Part shown: one piece after another, positions 41,783 to 51,210 of the stretch
Position numbering within the stretch: position 1 is the first letter of the stretch
How the letters are laid out: each line of letters begins with the position of its first letter
DNA from: Oscillospiraceae bacterium
GTDB lineage: Bacteria; Bacillota; Clostridia; Oscillospirales; Oscillospiraceae
Reading direction: 5' to 3'
NCBI GenBank assembly: GCA_017469795.1
Contig: JAFUFT010000008.1
Location: 1 to 56,583, forward strand
Length of the DNA: 56,583 bases
Position numbers and translations under genes: made by a program
Notes under the pieces: model-generated
What the model was told of the DNA's origin: nothing
The model's input: the letters and a program-made list of their open reading frames with translations, nothing else
Databases searched by the model: none

Positions 41783-42910
41783 ATGGCAAAAGAACTCATT
41801 CGTCTCCAGAATGTGTCCATGCAATTTGACGGGGAGACTGTTCTCGACAACATCAGTCTGACGATCAACGATCATGAATTTCTGACCCTGCTGGGTCCCA
41901 GCGGCTGCGGCAAGACCACGACGCTGCGGATCATCGGCGGGTTTCAGACGCCCACATCCGGAGATGTCTTTTTCGATGGAGCGCGCATCAATGATGTGCC
42001 GCCCTATCGCCGCAAGATCAACACGGTATTCCAGAAATACGCACTGTTTCCGCATCTGGACGTGTACGACAACATCGCCTTCGGCCTGCGCGTGAGCAAG
42101 CTGCCGGAGCCGGAGGTGGACAGACGCGTCATGGAAATGCTGGAGATCGTGTCTCTGCGGGGATTCCAGAACCGGAAGGTCACTTCCCTTTCCGGCGGAC
42201 AGCAGCAGCGTGTGGCCATCGCCCGTGCGCTGGTCAACCAGCCCAAGGTGCTTCTTTTGGACGAACCCCTTGGCGCGCTGGATATGCGGCTGCGAAAAGA
42301 CATGCAGAATGAGCTCAAACGCATTCAGCAGGCCCTGGAGATCACGTTTATCTACGTGACCCACGACCAGGAGGAGGCTCTTGCCATGAGCGACACCGTG
42401 GTGGTCATGGACAAGGGCTGCATCCAGCAGATCGGCTCCCCGGTCAGCATCTACAACGAGCCGGAAAACGCCTTCGTAGCGGACTTCATCGGCGAGAGCA
42501 ACATCCTCGACGGCATCATGCGGAAGGACTATGAAGTGGAGTTCTTCGGTCACCGGTATCAATGTCTGGACAAGGGTTTCGCGAAAAACGAGCCTGTGGA
42601 CGTGGTCATCCGGCCGGAGGACATCGACATCGTACCGCCCGGCGGCGGCTATCTGTCCGCCACCGTCACCAATGTGATTTTCAAGGGCACCTTCTACGAC
42701 ACGTTTGTGGACGTGGGCGATTTTAAGTGGCTTATCCAGACCACGGACTTCCACGAGATCGGCGACGTGATCGGCATCAGCCTGGATCCCGACGCCATCC
42801 ACGTCATGAAAAAGAGCCAGTATTCCGAACAGTTCGGCGATTACAGTTCCTACAGCGCCGAATATGACGAAATGGAGGAGGATCCGGAGGGCGAAGCCGA
42901 TGAAGAATAA
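41783..42910 (+). CDS. potA: Spermidine/putrescine ABC transporter ATPase
   Basis: ATPase of a polyamine importer, 375 residues. Walker [10 protein letters not shown] (about 39-47), signature [15 protein letters not shown], Walker [12 protein letters not shown], and H-loop THDQEEA. A C-terminal TOBE-like regulatory domain (about 285-355) is present with [12 protein letters not shown] and [15 protein letters not shown]; the tail is strongly acidic. GGGGGAGG lies 5 nt before the ATG. First gene of potABCD; overlaps potB by 11 nt. Confidence 0.95.
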   Translation: MAKELIRLQNVSMQFDGETVLDNISLTINDHEFLTLLGPSGCGKTTTLRIIGGFQTPTSGDVFFDGARINDVPPYRRKINTVFQKYALFPHLDVYDNIAFGLRVSKLPEPEVDRRVMEMLEIVSLRGFQNRKVTSLSGGQQQRVAIARALVNQPKVLLLDEPLGALDMRLRKDMQNELKRIQQALEITFIYVTHDQEEALAMSDTVVVMDKGCIQQIGSPVSIYNEPENAFVADFIGESNILDGIMRKDYEVEFFGHRYQCLDKGFAKNEPVDVVIRPEDIDIVPPGGGYLSATVTNVIFKGTFYDTFVDVGDFKWLIQTTDFHEIGDVIGISLDPDAIHVMKKSQYSEQFGDYSSYSAEYDEMEEDPEGEADEE

Positions 42911-43718
42911 GCTTCTGGCCGGTCCGTATCTGCTGTGGATGGTGGTCTTTACCCTGATTCCCCTGGGCATCGTGGTGTACTACGCCTTCACGGACTCCAT
43001 GACCGGCAGTTTTACCCTGTCCAACCTGGCCAAAATCGGCATTTATCTGCCCATCTTTTTCCGCTCCATCGGTCTGGCTGCCATCGCCTGCATGATCTGT
43101 CTGGTCATTGGGTATCCCGTGGCCTACTGCATCGCCTCCGTGGGAGAGACCTGGCGGCGGTTTCTCAGCATGCTGGTCATGCTGCCTATGTGCATGAGCT
43201 TCCTGCTCCGCACTCTGGCCTGGGTTGCACTGCTGGAGGACACCGGCATTCTCAACCACGCCCTGAGCCTTCTGGGAATCGGTCCCCTTCCCCTGGTTCG
43301 GAACAACGGCGCGGTGATTCTGGGCATGGTCTACAACTATCTGCCCTATATGATCACCCCGCTCTATACGGTCATTCTGAAGATCGATCCGAAGCTGGAG
43401 GAGGCTGCCCAGGATCTGGGCTGCAGCGGCGCCCAGGTGTTCCGCCGGGTGACTCTGCCCCTGTCCATTCCCGGCATCGTCTCCGGCATCACCATGGTGT
43501 TCGTACCGGCCGTGTCCACCTTCTACATCTCTCAGAAGCTGGGCGGCACCGGCACGGTCCTCATCGGCGACGTCATCGAAAGCCAGTTCAAAACTGCCTA
43601 CAATCCCAACCTGGGTGCGGCGCTGAGCCTGATCCTCATGGTCATGGTGCTGATCTGCGTGGGCGTCATGAATCACTTCTCCAGTGATGATATCGGAGAG
43701 GAGATGATGCCGCTGTGA
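42900..43718 (+). CDS. potB: Spermidine/putrescine ABC permease PotB
   Basis: Membrane permease, 272 residues with about six helices. The EAA loop is visible: [30 protein letters not shown]. The ATG at 42900 has GGAGGG upstream inside potA and overlaps potA by 11 nt; an earlier ATG at 42864 would give an unusual Arg/Lys-rich extension with no ribosome site. Forms the channel with PotC. Confidence 0.94.
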   Translation: MKNKLLAGPYLLWMVVFTLIPLGIVVYYAFTDSMTGSFTLSNLAKIGIYLPIFFRSIGLAAIACMICLVIGYPVAYCIASVGETWRRFLSMLVMLPMCMSFLLRTLAWVALLEDTGILNHALSLLGIGPLPLVRNNGAVILGMVYNYLPYMITPLYTVILKIDPKLEEAAQDLGCSGAQVFRRVTLPLSIPGIVSGITMVFVPAVSTFYISQKLGGTGTVLIGDVIESQFKTAYNPNLGAALSLILMVMVLICVGVMNHFSSDDIGEEMMPL

Positions 43719-44530
43719 AACGCTTTACCCGCATCTTCACGGTCGTCGTGTTCCTGTTCCTGTATCTTCCGATGATCGTTCTGGCCGTTGCCTCATTTAA
43801 CAAAGGCTCTGACATCGGCGCCTTTACCGGATTCACCTTCCGGCAGTACGGCGAGCTGTTCCGGGACAGCACGCTCCTTCCCCTGCTGGGCAACTCCATT
43901 ATCATCGCCGTTGTGGCCGCCCTGATCTCCACGATCCTCGGCACCATGGCCGCAGTGGGCATCCACAACATGCGCCGCCGTCCTCAGGCCATGGCCATGG
44001 CGCTGACCAATATCCCCATGACCAACCCGGATATCGTCACCGGCGTCTCTCTGGCGCTGCTGTTCGCCTTTGCCGGCGTCATGCTCCGGCGCAACAGCAT
44101 CATGGGCTTCGGCACACTGCTCATCGCCCATATCACCTTCGACATGCCCTATGTGATTTTGTCCGTCATGCCGAAGCTCACCCAGATGGATCCCGATCTG
44201 GAGGAAGCCGCTTTGGATCTGGGCTGCACGCCTGTCAAAGCCTTCTTCCGGGTGGTGATCCATGAGATCATGCCCGGCATCATCTCCGGCGCGCTGATGG
44301 CCTTTACCATGAGTCTGGACGATTTCGTGATCTCCTATTTTGTCTACGGGCCGAACTTCGTGACCCTGCCGGTGGAGATCTACAACTACACGAAAAAGCC
44401 CCTGCAGCCGAAGATCTACGCGCTCTTTACGCTGCTGTTCCTGGTGATCCTGCTGCTGATGGTCCTGATGAATCTGCTGCAGCTTCGGGACGCCCGGCAG
44501 CGTCAGATCCGAAAGGGGGGTGCGTCATGA
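43715..44530 (+). CDS. potC: Spermidine/putrescine ABC permease PotC
   Basis: Second permease, 271 residues. Starts with GTG overlapping the potB stop (GTGA). Motifs: IVLAVASFNKGSDIGAFTGFTFRQYGELF, and the EAA loop EEAALDLGCTPVKAFFRVVIHEIMPGIISG, then FTMSLDDFVISYFVYGPNFVTLP, typical of PotC. Its stop overlaps potD (ATGA). Confidence 0.94.
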   Translation: MKRFTRIFTVVVFLFLYLPMIVLAVASFNKGSDIGAFTGFTFRQYGELFRDSTLLPLLGNSIIIAVVAALISTILGTMAAVGIHNMRRRPQAMAMALTNIPMTNPDIVTGVSLALLFAFAGVMLRRNSIMGFGTLLIAHITFDMPYVILSVMPKLTQMDPDLEEAALDLGCTPVKAFFRVVIHEIMPGIISGALMAFTMSLDDFVISYFVYGPNFVTLPVEIYNYTKKPLQPKIYALFTLLFLVILLLMVLMNLLQLRDARQRQIRKGGAS

Positions 44531-45744
44531 CCCTGCTCCGCAGAACCGTATGCGTGCTGCTCGCCGTGCTTCTGGCGCTTCCCTTTGCCGCCGGGGCCCT
44601 GACCACGCCCGCATCCGCAGCCGACTCTGACGTTACCATCAACGTCTACAACTGGGGCCAGTATATCTCCGACGGCACCGACGGCTACATCGACGTGAAT
44701 GCCGCCTTTACCGAAGCCACAGGCATCAAGGTCAACTACATGACCTTCGACACCAACGAGAGCCTATACACCAAGCTCAAGACCGGCGGCTCCACCTATG
44801 ACATCATCGTCCCCTCGGACTATATGGCCGGCAGGCTCATTGCCGAGGATCTGGTTCAGGAGATCGACTTCGGCAACATCCCCAACTACGCCTACATCGA
44901 CGAAGCCTATAAGAATACCGCCTACGATCCCGACAACCGCTATTCCGTCCCCTATACCTGGGGCACCACCGGCGTGATCTACAACACCAAATACGTGGAT
45001 CCGGCCGACATCGGCGGATGGGATCTGCTCTGGAATTCCAAGTACGCCGGGAAGATCCTGATGTTCGACAACAATCGGGACGCCTTCGCCATCGCCGAGT
45101 CCTCTCTGGGGTACTCCCTGAACACCACCAGCGAGTCGGAGCTCCGGGCCTGTTCGGAGCTGCTGGCCCCTCAGAAGCCGGTGATCCAGCAATACGTGAT
45201 GGATCAGATCTACGACAAAATGATCGGTGAGGAGGCCTGGATCGCCCCCTATTACGCCGGCGACTTCCTGATGATGCAGGAGGAGAACGAGGATTTGGAA
45301 TTCTACTTCCCGGAGGAGGGTTTCAACCTCTTCATCGACTGCATGATGATCCCCACCTCCGCCGAACACAAGGCCGAGGCTGAAGCCTACATCAATTTCC
45401 TGCTGGACCCCGCAATCTGCGGCGAGAATCTGGACTATCTGGGTTATTCCGCTCCGGAAACCGCCGCCAAGGAATACATGGATCCGGAGATGGCGGAAAA
45501 TGAGATCGCCTATCCCAGCGCGGAAGTGCTGGCCAATTCCGAATCTTTCCTGTATCTGCCTCAGGAGACGAACCAGCTCATGGACTCCCTGTGGCTGGAG
45601 GTCAAGACCGGCGGCGGCAGCACCACCGGAATGCTGGTGACATTCCTGGTCATTGTGGCCGCCGTGCTGGCAGTCCTCATCGGATACAGCATCCGGAAAC
45701 GCAGGCGGAAGGCCCGCCGCGGGAAGTATTATCACGCGAAATAA
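44527..45744 (+). CDS. potD: PotD-type polyamine-binding protein with C-terminal membrane anchor
   Basis: Substrate-binding subunit, 405 residues. N-terminal type I signal peptide with likely cleavage after ASA (about residue 32); no lipobox cysteine. The mature protein begins with VTINVYNWGQYISDG, as in PotD, and contains YDIIVPSDYMAGRLI, VPYTWGTTGVIYNT and the last lobe VDCMMIPTSAEHK-like block (FIDCMMIP). Residues about 371-389 form a hydrophobic helix followed by a very basic tail (RKRRRKARRG). Gram-positive binding proteins are normally lipoproteins, so this one seems anchored through its C-terminus. Overlaps potC by 4 nt. Confidence 0.93.
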   Translation: MTLLRRTVCVLLAVLLALPFAAGALTTPASAADSDVTINVYNWGQYISDGTDGYIDVNAAFTEATGIKVNYMTFDTNESLYTKLKTGGSTYDIIVPSDYMAGRLIAEDLVQEIDFGNIPNYAYIDEAYKNTAYDPDNRYSVPYTWGTTGVIYNTKYVDPADIGGWDLLWNSKYAGKILMFDNNRDAFAIAESSLGYSLNTTSESELRACSELLAPQKPVIQQYVMDQIYDKMIGEEAWIAPYYAGDFLMMQEENEDLEFYFPEEGFNLFIDCMMIPTSAEHKAEAEAYINFLLDPAICGENLDYLGYSAPETAAKEYMDPEMAENEIAYPSAEVLANSESFLYLPQETNQLMDSLWLEVKTGGGSTTGMLVTFLVIVAAVLAVLIGYSIRKRRRKARRGKYYHAK

Positions 45745-45769
45745 CCAAGGCATCCCCTATTTCAAAAAC

Positions 45770-45799
45770 AGCAGCGCCTCCAAAGAAGGAGGCGCTGCT
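45770..45799. terminator. Terminator between potD and the TIM-barrel gene
   Basis: Stem AGCAGCGCCTCC / GGAGGCGCTGCT with a 6-nt loop, T-runs on both sides (GTTT on plus, GTTTTTG on minus). Serves both convergent genes. Confidence 0.88.
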
Positions 45800-45801
45800 G
45801 T

Positions 45802-46473
45802 TTACATCTCCCGGTATTTTGCCATCATGGCGCTGAACAGCTCTTTAGTGGAGGGCGGCGTATAGGTGATCGCATTGGCGCCGGCCTCAATGGTACGGCG
45901 GATGGTGTCCGGCCTGTTGCCGCCGCTGGCGATGATTGGCGTCTCGGGGAACTGTTCCCGGATCTCCGCCACGATCTCCGGCGTCTGTGGTCCGCCCGCC
46001 ACATTCAGGATGTCCGCACCGGAGCGGAGCCGACCGCGGATGTCTGTATTGGCGCTGACCACCGTAATGATCACGGGGATATCCACCGCCCGGCTGACCG
46101 CCGCCAGATTCACGTTGGAGATCGGCGCGTTGAGCACGACTCCCATGGCGCCCTGGCACTCCACGTCCTTTGCCAGGGAGATCGTCCGGAGGCCCTTCGT
46201 TGTGCCTCCGCCGATCCCGCAAAACACGGGAACATGGGCGGCATTGATGATCGCGTTGGAGATCGACTGCTGCGGCGTAAAGGGATAGACCGCGAACACC
46301 GCATCCGCGTCACAGTTCTTGATGATCGCCAGGTCTGTCGTAAACACCAGCGATTTGATCCGCCTGCCGTTGATCACGATGCCGCTGCAGGCGTAGCACT
46401 CCGCCGGCATCCTCAGGATGTGGCGCAGGGAGCTGTCGATGCTGGGCACCATTTTTTCGTTTTCCATGGCCAT
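45802..46473 (-). CDS. TIM-barrel protein of unknown function
   Basis: A 223-residue protein with the pattern of a (beta/alpha)8 barrel. Strand-loop elements: GIVINGRRIKSLVFTTDLAIIKNCDADAVFAV; VPVFCGIGGGTT; GAMGVVLNAPISN; IPVIITVV; GADILNVAGGPQT; TPIIASGGNRPDTIRRTIEAGANAITYTP. The last two glycine loops look like a phosphate-binding site. Related clostridial proteins are usually labelled only hydrolase, and I do not know the reaction. AGGAG is 9 nt before the ATG at 46473; an ATG at 46479 is too close to it. Stands alone between two hydrolase-type genes. Confidence 0.8.
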   Translation of the reverse strand: MAMENEKMVPSIDSSLRHILRMPAECYACSGIVINGRRIKSLVFTTDLAIIKNCDADAVFAVYPFTPQQSISNAIINAAHVPVFCGIGGGTTKGLRTISLAKDVECQGAMGVVLNAPISNVNLAAVSRAVDIPVIITVVSANTDIRGRLRSGADILNVAGGPQTPEIVAEIREQFPETPIIASGGNRPDTIRRTIEAGANAITYTPPSTKELFSAMMAKYREM

Positions 46474-46528
46474 ATGCATACGCTCCTAAAAAGTAATGCC
46501 ACATCTTAACACAGGCCCCACCGTTTTG

Positions 46529-47959
46529 TCAATCCTCCCCGACAGGCAGCGGCACCACCATTTCCCGCAGCAGTTCGATCAGTTCCGCCGCGGAAGAAAG
46601 CCGCAGCCGCTCCCGCACGGTGTAGGGATCCAGCACATCCCCGCCCAGGGAAATCACTGGCATCTCCGGCCGGAGCATATGGAACACAGATGTCTCCAGT
46701 CCCGCATGGACGGCGCCGATCTCCATATGCCTCCCCTGCCGGGCCGCGATGTCGATACAACGCTTCGCCATGGGGTTCTCCGCGTCCCCCGGCCAGGCCG
46801 GATACCGCATTTCCTCTTCCTCATACCCAAAACTCCGGCCGACCTCCCGGTAATAAGCCCCGTGCTCGTCCAGATACTGATTGGAGCAGCTCCGCAGAAA
46901 GGAACGAAGTTCCAGCTCCCCTCCAGACGCGTAAAAGCTGGCCAGATTTCCGGAGGAACCCACGCAGTCCGGGCAGATGGGATGCATCTCGTCGATCCCG
47001 CAGGGGATGATCCCGGCCAGCGCCAGGAAATTGTCCCGCTCCTCCACCGGAAACACCGTCGCAGGAAGCTCGGTCTCCTCCACTCGGATCCGGATGTCCG
47101 GGTCCGTCTCCCGGTAGAGTTCCCGAATTCCCTGCCGGAACAGTGCCACGATATTTTCCATCTCCGCCCCGTTCTTTTTGTCCGCGACAATTACAGCCGA
47201 ACCACTGGTCCTGATCACATTGAACGCGCCCCTGGCGTCGATCTCCGCCAGTTCATAGGGTACCTCGATGGCCTGAAGCAACCACAGAAGCAGCCTTGCC
47301 GCGTTGGCCCTGCCCTCCCCGATGTCATCGCCAGAATGGCCGCCCCGCAGGCCATCGATTTGGATCCGGTACGCATGCTCCAGCATCGGCGGGAAGCACA
47401 GGCAGCTCCGCCGAAAGATCAGCCGGTAACCGCCTGCGCTGGAAATCACCGCCCGGTCTCCGTGGAATCCGTCCAGATTGATCAGGCCCACGCAGTCCCT
47501 CACCACGTCCGCCTGCATCTGCCGCGCCCCTACAAGTCCCATCTCCTCATTGGCTGTGAAAATCAGCCGCAGCGCCCCGTGGGGCATCCCGCTCCGCAGG
47601 ATCACCATGATCGCCGCCACACCGGCGCCGCAGTCCGCCCCAAGGGTGGATCGTCCGTCGGAGCAGAGCCATCCGTCCCGGATCTCCGTGCGGATGGGAT
47701 CCCGTTCGGGCACATAGTTCTCTGCTCCCACGCAGACCATGTCTGTATGGGCCTGCAGGGCCAGCGGCGGCATTTCCGGGATACCCTCCGTGGGCGGAAT
47801 ATCGCAGAAGAGATTATAGTGTTCATCCTGGACCGGCGAATACCCCATCTCCGTCAGCCGCCGGGCAAGATACCCGCAGATCTCCCGTTCCGTTCCGGAG
47901 GGCCTGGGGATCCTGCATAATCCTTCAAACTCGGACAAAAACAATTCTAACAATTCCAC
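46529..47959 (-). CDS. pepD: Aminoacyl-histidine dipeptidase (PepD-like), M20 family
   Basis: Cytosolic metallodipeptidase, 476 residues, related to PepD (Xaa-His dipeptidase). Metal-binding blocks: LQAHTDMV (His-x-Asp), TLGADCGAG (bridging Asp), and TANEEMGLVGA (catalytic Glu and metal Glu). Downstream are LINLDGFHGD and GLRGGHSGDDIGEGRANA, the lid region with the conserved His. I start it at the GTG at 47959, because the AGGAGGGG that would be codons 2-4 of an upstream ATG (47974) is then the ribosome site. Probably cleaves dipeptides brought in by peptide uptake. Confidence 0.9.
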   Translation of the reverse strand: MELLELFLSEFEGLCRIPRPSGTEREICGYLARRLTEMGYSPVQDEHYNLFCDIPPTEGIPEMPPLALQAHTDMVCVGAENYVPERDPIRTEIRDGWLCSDGRSTLGADCGAGVAAIMVILRSGMPHGALRLIFTANEEMGLVGARQMQADVVRDCVGLINLDGFHGDRAVISSAGGYRLIFRRSCLCFPPMLEHAYRIQIDGLRGGHSGDDIGEGRANAARLLLWLLQAIEVPYELAEIDARGAFNVIRTSGSAVIVADKKNGAEMENIVALFRQGIRELYRETDPDIRIRVEETELPATVFPVEERDNFLALAGIIPCGIDEMHPICPDCVGSSGNLASFYASGGELELRSFLRSCSNQYLDEHGAYYREVGRSFGYEEEEMRYPAWPGDAENPMAKRCIDIAARQGRHMEIGAVHAGLETSVFHMLRPEMPVISLGGDVLDPYTVRERLRLSSAAELIELLREMVVPLPVGED

Positions 47960-48052
47960 GCTTCCCCTCCTCATTTTCTCCGCGCCACAGCCGAACCGAT
48001 ATACTCCAGCAAGTCCCCGAACCGAGCTGCCGCCGTATGATTACCGAATTCT

Positions 48053-48358
48053 TTACGCCTCGGCTTCTACACGCTCCAATAGAAAGATCACGGGCCGGCA
48101 GCCGTCGTTGCAGCAGACCACATGGGGCCGCCCTTCAAAGAACGCCGGCTGCGGTTTTGTCATGCCTTCTGCCTCCTCCCGGATGGATTTCCATCCGATT
48201 CTGCAGCCAAAGCCCGTCGGACATTCTCCGTTTTTGCTGAAGAACACCTGTCCCGGCGTGAAATAAGGACAGAGGCCGTAATCCGGATCCGGTATGTATT
48301 TTTCCTTCAGTTCCTCATCCAGCGTGCATTTGAGCACGGTGATCCTGCACTGTTTCAT
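48053..48358 (-). CDS. TIGR04076 family protein
   Basis: A 101-residue protein matching the TIGR04076 family: MKQCRITVLKCTLDEELKEKYI, then CPYFTPGQVFFSKNGECPTGFGCRIGWKSI and a C-terminal CCNDGCRPVIFLLERVE. The five or more cysteines, including the final CCNDGCRPV, are typical of the family and suggest metal or redox binding, which has not been shown to my knowledge. GAGGAGG lies 8 nt before the ATG at 48358. Single gene before the tRNA pair. Confidence 0.88.
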   Translation of the reverse strand: MKQCRITVLKCTLDEELKEKYIPDPDYGLCPYFTPGQVFFSKNGECPTGFGCRIGWKSIREEAEGMTKPQPAFFEGRPHVVCCNDGCRPVIFLLERVEAEA

Positions 48359-48475
48359 GCTGTCGTCCTCCTCAAAGTTAGGTTCCGGATGCCGCTCTGC
48401 ATCCCCGTCTCCATCATACCCCGGTCCGGCCGGGGACGCAACCTTTTTCTGCAGAACGCTGCCGGCAGTGCCGGC

Positions 48476-48517
48476 CAAAAAGAAAAAGGCCCCGCGAAAT
48501 CATCCGATTTCGCGGGG
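48476..48517 (-). terminator. Terminator of the tRNA-Gly/tRNA-Val transcript
   Basis: Minus strand: CCCCGCGAAATC, loop GGAT, GATTTCGCGGGG, then CCTTTTTCTTTTT. It begins 1 nt after the tRNA-Val CCA end. Confidence 0.93.
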
Positions 48518-48518
48518 G

Positions 48519-48595
<77 letters not shown>

Positions 48596-48604
48596 GAAAG
48601 CATA

Positions 48605-48678
48605 TGGAGCGGGTGGGGGGAATCGAACCCCTGTATTCAGCTTGGGAAGCTGATGTTCTGCCATTGAACTACACCCGC
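48605..48678 (-). tRNA. tRNA-Gly (anticodon CCC)
   Basis: 74 nt including encoded CCA. Acceptor GCGGGTG/CACCCGC, D arm GTTC...GAAC, anticodon stem TCAGC/GCTGA with loop TTCCCAA, so the anticodon is CCC (reads GGG). T loop TTCGATT. Discriminator T. Nine nucleotides separate it from tRNA-Val; both come from the promoter at 48691-48719. Confidence 0.95.
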
Positions 48679-48690
48679 AGTGTGAAACTG

Positions 48691-48719
48691 ATTATAACAC
48701 CGCTTTTCGGAAAATGCAA
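48691..48719 (-). promoter_or_regulatory. Promoter of the tRNA genes
   Basis: Minus strand: -35 TTGCAT at 48714-48719, 17-nt spacer, perfect -10 TATAAT at 48691-48696, 12 nt before the tRNA-Gly 5' end. Confidence 0.87.
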
Positions 48720-48801
48720 GGGGTAAATATGAAGTTTTTTATTTTGCTCAATTTAACTCTTTCCGCATTCGATTCCTATCGAAAACAGCATAAATCACCA
48801 G

Positions 48802-48831
48802 TAGACAAAGCAAACGTCCGTATGGTATGAT
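48802..48831 (+). promoter_or_regulatory. Promoter of the rnf operon
   Basis: -35 TAGACA at 48802-48807, 18-nt spacer, -10 TATGAT at 48826-48831, about 63 nt before rnfC. Confidence 0.72.
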
Positions 48832-48894
48832 ACAGGTTGAATCAAAAGAACCCTGAAGAAACAGCACGACATACTACTGAAAGAGGTGAATCAC

Positions 48895-50202
48895 ATGGCT
48901 GGTTTTTTTGGCGGCGTGCATCCCAACGACAGAAAAGCGCTGACAAGTGAAAAGGCCATTGAGCCGCTTCCCGCTCCCCGGCAGGTCGTCATCCCCATGT
49001 CCATGCATATCGGCGCACCCTGCGCTCCGCTGGTCAAAAAAGGCGATTCCGTCACCGTAGGGCAGAAGATCGGCGAAACCACCGGACTGGGCGTACCGGT
49101 CCACGCATCCGTCTCCGGAACCGTCGTCGCGGTGGAGCCCCGGCCACATCCCAACGGCACCAACGTCATGAGCGTAGTCATTGAAAACGATTTTCAGGAC
49201 ACCAGGTGCCCCGACGCCGTCCCTCCTGCCGATCCGGAGGCCCTCTCCGGCGAGGAGCTGACCAGGCTGATCCACGAGGCCGGCATTTCCGGCATGGGCG
49301 GCGCCACCTTCCCCACAGACGTGAAGATCTCCAGCGGCCTCGGCAAGCTGGACACCATCATCGTCAACGCCGCGGAATGCGAGCCGTACATCACATCCGA
49401 CGACCGGCTTCTCCGGGAGACTCCGGAGCGGGTCATAGAGGGTCTGAAGGTCCTGCTGAAGATCTTCGGCCTGGAGAAAGGCTATATCGGCATTGAGACC
49501 AACAAAAAGACTGCGATTTCCATTCTGAAGGAGCAGTGTCCCGGCGAGATCGAGGTTCGCGTTCTCAAGACCCGCTACCCCCAGGGCGCGGAAAAGCAGC
49601 TGATCCAGACCATCACCGGACGGCAGGTGCCTCCGGGCGGTCTTCCCGCCGCCGTGGGCTGCGGCGTGTTCAACGCGGCCACCTGCGCCGCCATCTATGA
49701 CGCGGTCTATCTGGGCCTGCCCCTGGTGCGGCGGGCGGTCACCGTCACCGGCAGCGCCATCCGGACGCCGAAAAACTATCTGGCACCCATCGGCACCCCC
49801 TATACGGACCTGATCGCCGCGGCGGACGGCTTTGCCTCTGACCCCTACAGGGTTCTCACCGGCGGCCCCATGATGGGCATCGCCCAGTTTGACCTGAGCG
49901 TCCCCGTCATCAAGGGCACCAACGCCATTACCTGCTTCTCTCAGAAGGATAACCAGGAGGTCAAAAATCCCCACTGCATCCGCTGCGGACGCTGTGTTGG
50001 AGTATGTCCCATGCATCTGATGCCTCTGTATCTCTACCAGGCGGAGCGGAAGGACAACATTGACGAGCTCAACGCCCGGAATATCGGCGACTGCATCGAG
50101 TGCGGCTCCTGCGCCTATATCTGCCCTGCCCGGATCCCTCTGGTGCAGAGCTTCAAAAACGCGAAGGCCAAGGTCCGTGCGGCTGCGGCCAAGAAAGGTT
50201 AA
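48895..50202 (+). CDS. rnfC: Rnf complex subunit RnfC
   Basis: Peripheral NADH-site subunit of the ferredoxin:NAD+ oxidoreductase (Rnf), 435 residues. N-terminal barrel-sandwich region GVHPNDRKALTSEKAIEPLP; NADH-binding part similar to complex I NuoF with GISGMGGATFPTDVK and NAAECEPYIT. Two [4Fe-4S] motifs at the C-terminal end: CIRCGRCVGVCP and CIECGSCAYICP. Start chosen at the ATG at 48895 with AAAGAGGTG upstream. First gene of rnfCDGEAB. Confidence 0.97.
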   Translation: MAGFFGGVHPNDRKALTSEKAIEPLPAPRQVVIPMSMHIGAPCAPLVKKGDSVTVGQKIGETTGLGVPVHASVSGTVVAVEPRPHPNGTNVMSVVIENDFQDTRCPDAVPPADPEALSGEELTRLIHEAGISGMGGATFPTDVKISSGLGKLDTIIVNAAECEPYITSDDRLLRETPERVIEGLKVLLKIFGLEKGYIGIETNKKTAISILKEQCPGEIEVRVLKTRYPQGAEKQLIQTITGRQVPPGGLPAAVGCGVFNAATCAAIYDAVYLGLPLVRRAVTVTGSAIRTPKNYLAPIGTPYTDLIAAADGFASDPYRVLTGGPMMGIAQFDLSVPVIKGTNAITCFSQKDNQEVKNPHCIRCGRCVGVCPMHLMPLYLYQAERKDNIDELNARNIGDCIECGSCAYICPARIPLVQSFKNAKAKVRAAAAKKG

Positions 50203-50214
50203 GGAGGCGTTCAC

Positions 50215-51210
50215 ATGGACAACGAAACCATCAACCTGACCATATCCTGTTCGCCCCACGTACATTCCCCGGACAACACCCGCTCCATCATGCTGGACGT
50301 GGTGATCGCGCTGATCCCCGCCATGCTGGGATCCATGTACTTCTTCGGGCTGCGCGCCCTGCTGGTCATGGCGGTGAGCGTGGCGGCCTGTGTGGCATTT
50401 GAGTATCTCTACCGGCGGATCCTGAAGAAGGACGCCACCATCGGCGACTGCTCCGCCGTGGTTACCGGCATCCTTCTGGCACTGGTCTGTCCCGCCACGA
50501 TTCCCTACTGGGCCATCATCATCGGCGATTTCTTCGCCATCATCGTGGTCAAGCAGCTCTTCGGCGGCATCGGATGCAACTTCCTCAATCCCGCCCTGGC
50601 GGGCCGGGCGTTCCTGTTTTCCTACCCGGTTCTGATGACCACCTGGCCCAAGATCGGTACGGCCCTGCACCTGATCGGCTCCAACGCCGACGCGGTAACC
50701 GCCGCCACGCCGATGGCCGCCCTCCATCAGGGCACGCTCCCCGCGGACCGGCTCATCGACTGTCTGGTGGGCAGCGTGGGCGGCTCCATGGGCGAGACCT
50801 CCGCGATCCTGCTGCTGGCGGGCTTCGCGTATCTGCTGGTGCGGAAGATTATCTCCGCCCGGATCCCCGTGAGCTATGTGGCCACCGTGGCCGTGATCGC
50901 GTTTCTGTTCCCCCAGGGGAACGACCGGCTGGTGTGGACGGGCTATCAGGTCCTCTCCGGCGGTCTGATGCTGGGCGCCATCTTCATGGCCACCGATTAC
51001 GCCACTTCCCCGGTGACCAAGGCCGGTCAGATCATCTACGGCATCGGCTGCGGCCTGATCACCATGGGCATCCGCTACTTCGGATCCTACGCAGAGGGCG
51101 TCTCCTACGCCATTCTGATTATGAACGTGTCGGTCTATCTGCTCGATAAGATCGGCACACCCAAGCGTTTCGGATATGTGAAGCCCAAGAAGGAGGCGGA
51201 GATCAAATGA
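50215..51210 (+). CDS. rnfD: Rnf complex subunit RnfD
   Basis: Membrane subunit with covalently bound FMN, 331 residues, about nine to ten helices. The FMN threonine is Thr165 in AVTAATPMAALHQ, in place of the common SGATP form. Also GGIGCNFLNPALAGRAFLFSYP. AAGGAGG precedes the ATG by 7 nt. Overlaps rnfG by 4 nt (ATGA). Confidence 0.96.
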   Translation: MDNETINLTISCSPHVHSPDNTRSIMLDVVIALIPAMLGSMYFFGLRALLVMAVSVAACVAFEYLYRRILKKDATIGDCSAVVTGILLALVCPATIPYWAIIIGDFFAIIVVKQLFGGIGCNFLNPALAGRAFLFSYPVLMTTWPKIGTALHLIGSNADAVTAATPMAALHQGTLPADRLIDCLVGSVGGSMGETSAILLLAGFAYLLVRKIISARIPVSYVATVAVIAFLFPQGNDRLVWTGYQVLSGGLMLGAIFMATDYATSPVTKAGQIIYGIGCGLITMGIRYFGSYAEGVSYAILIMNVSVYLLDKIGTPKRFGYVKPKKEAEIK

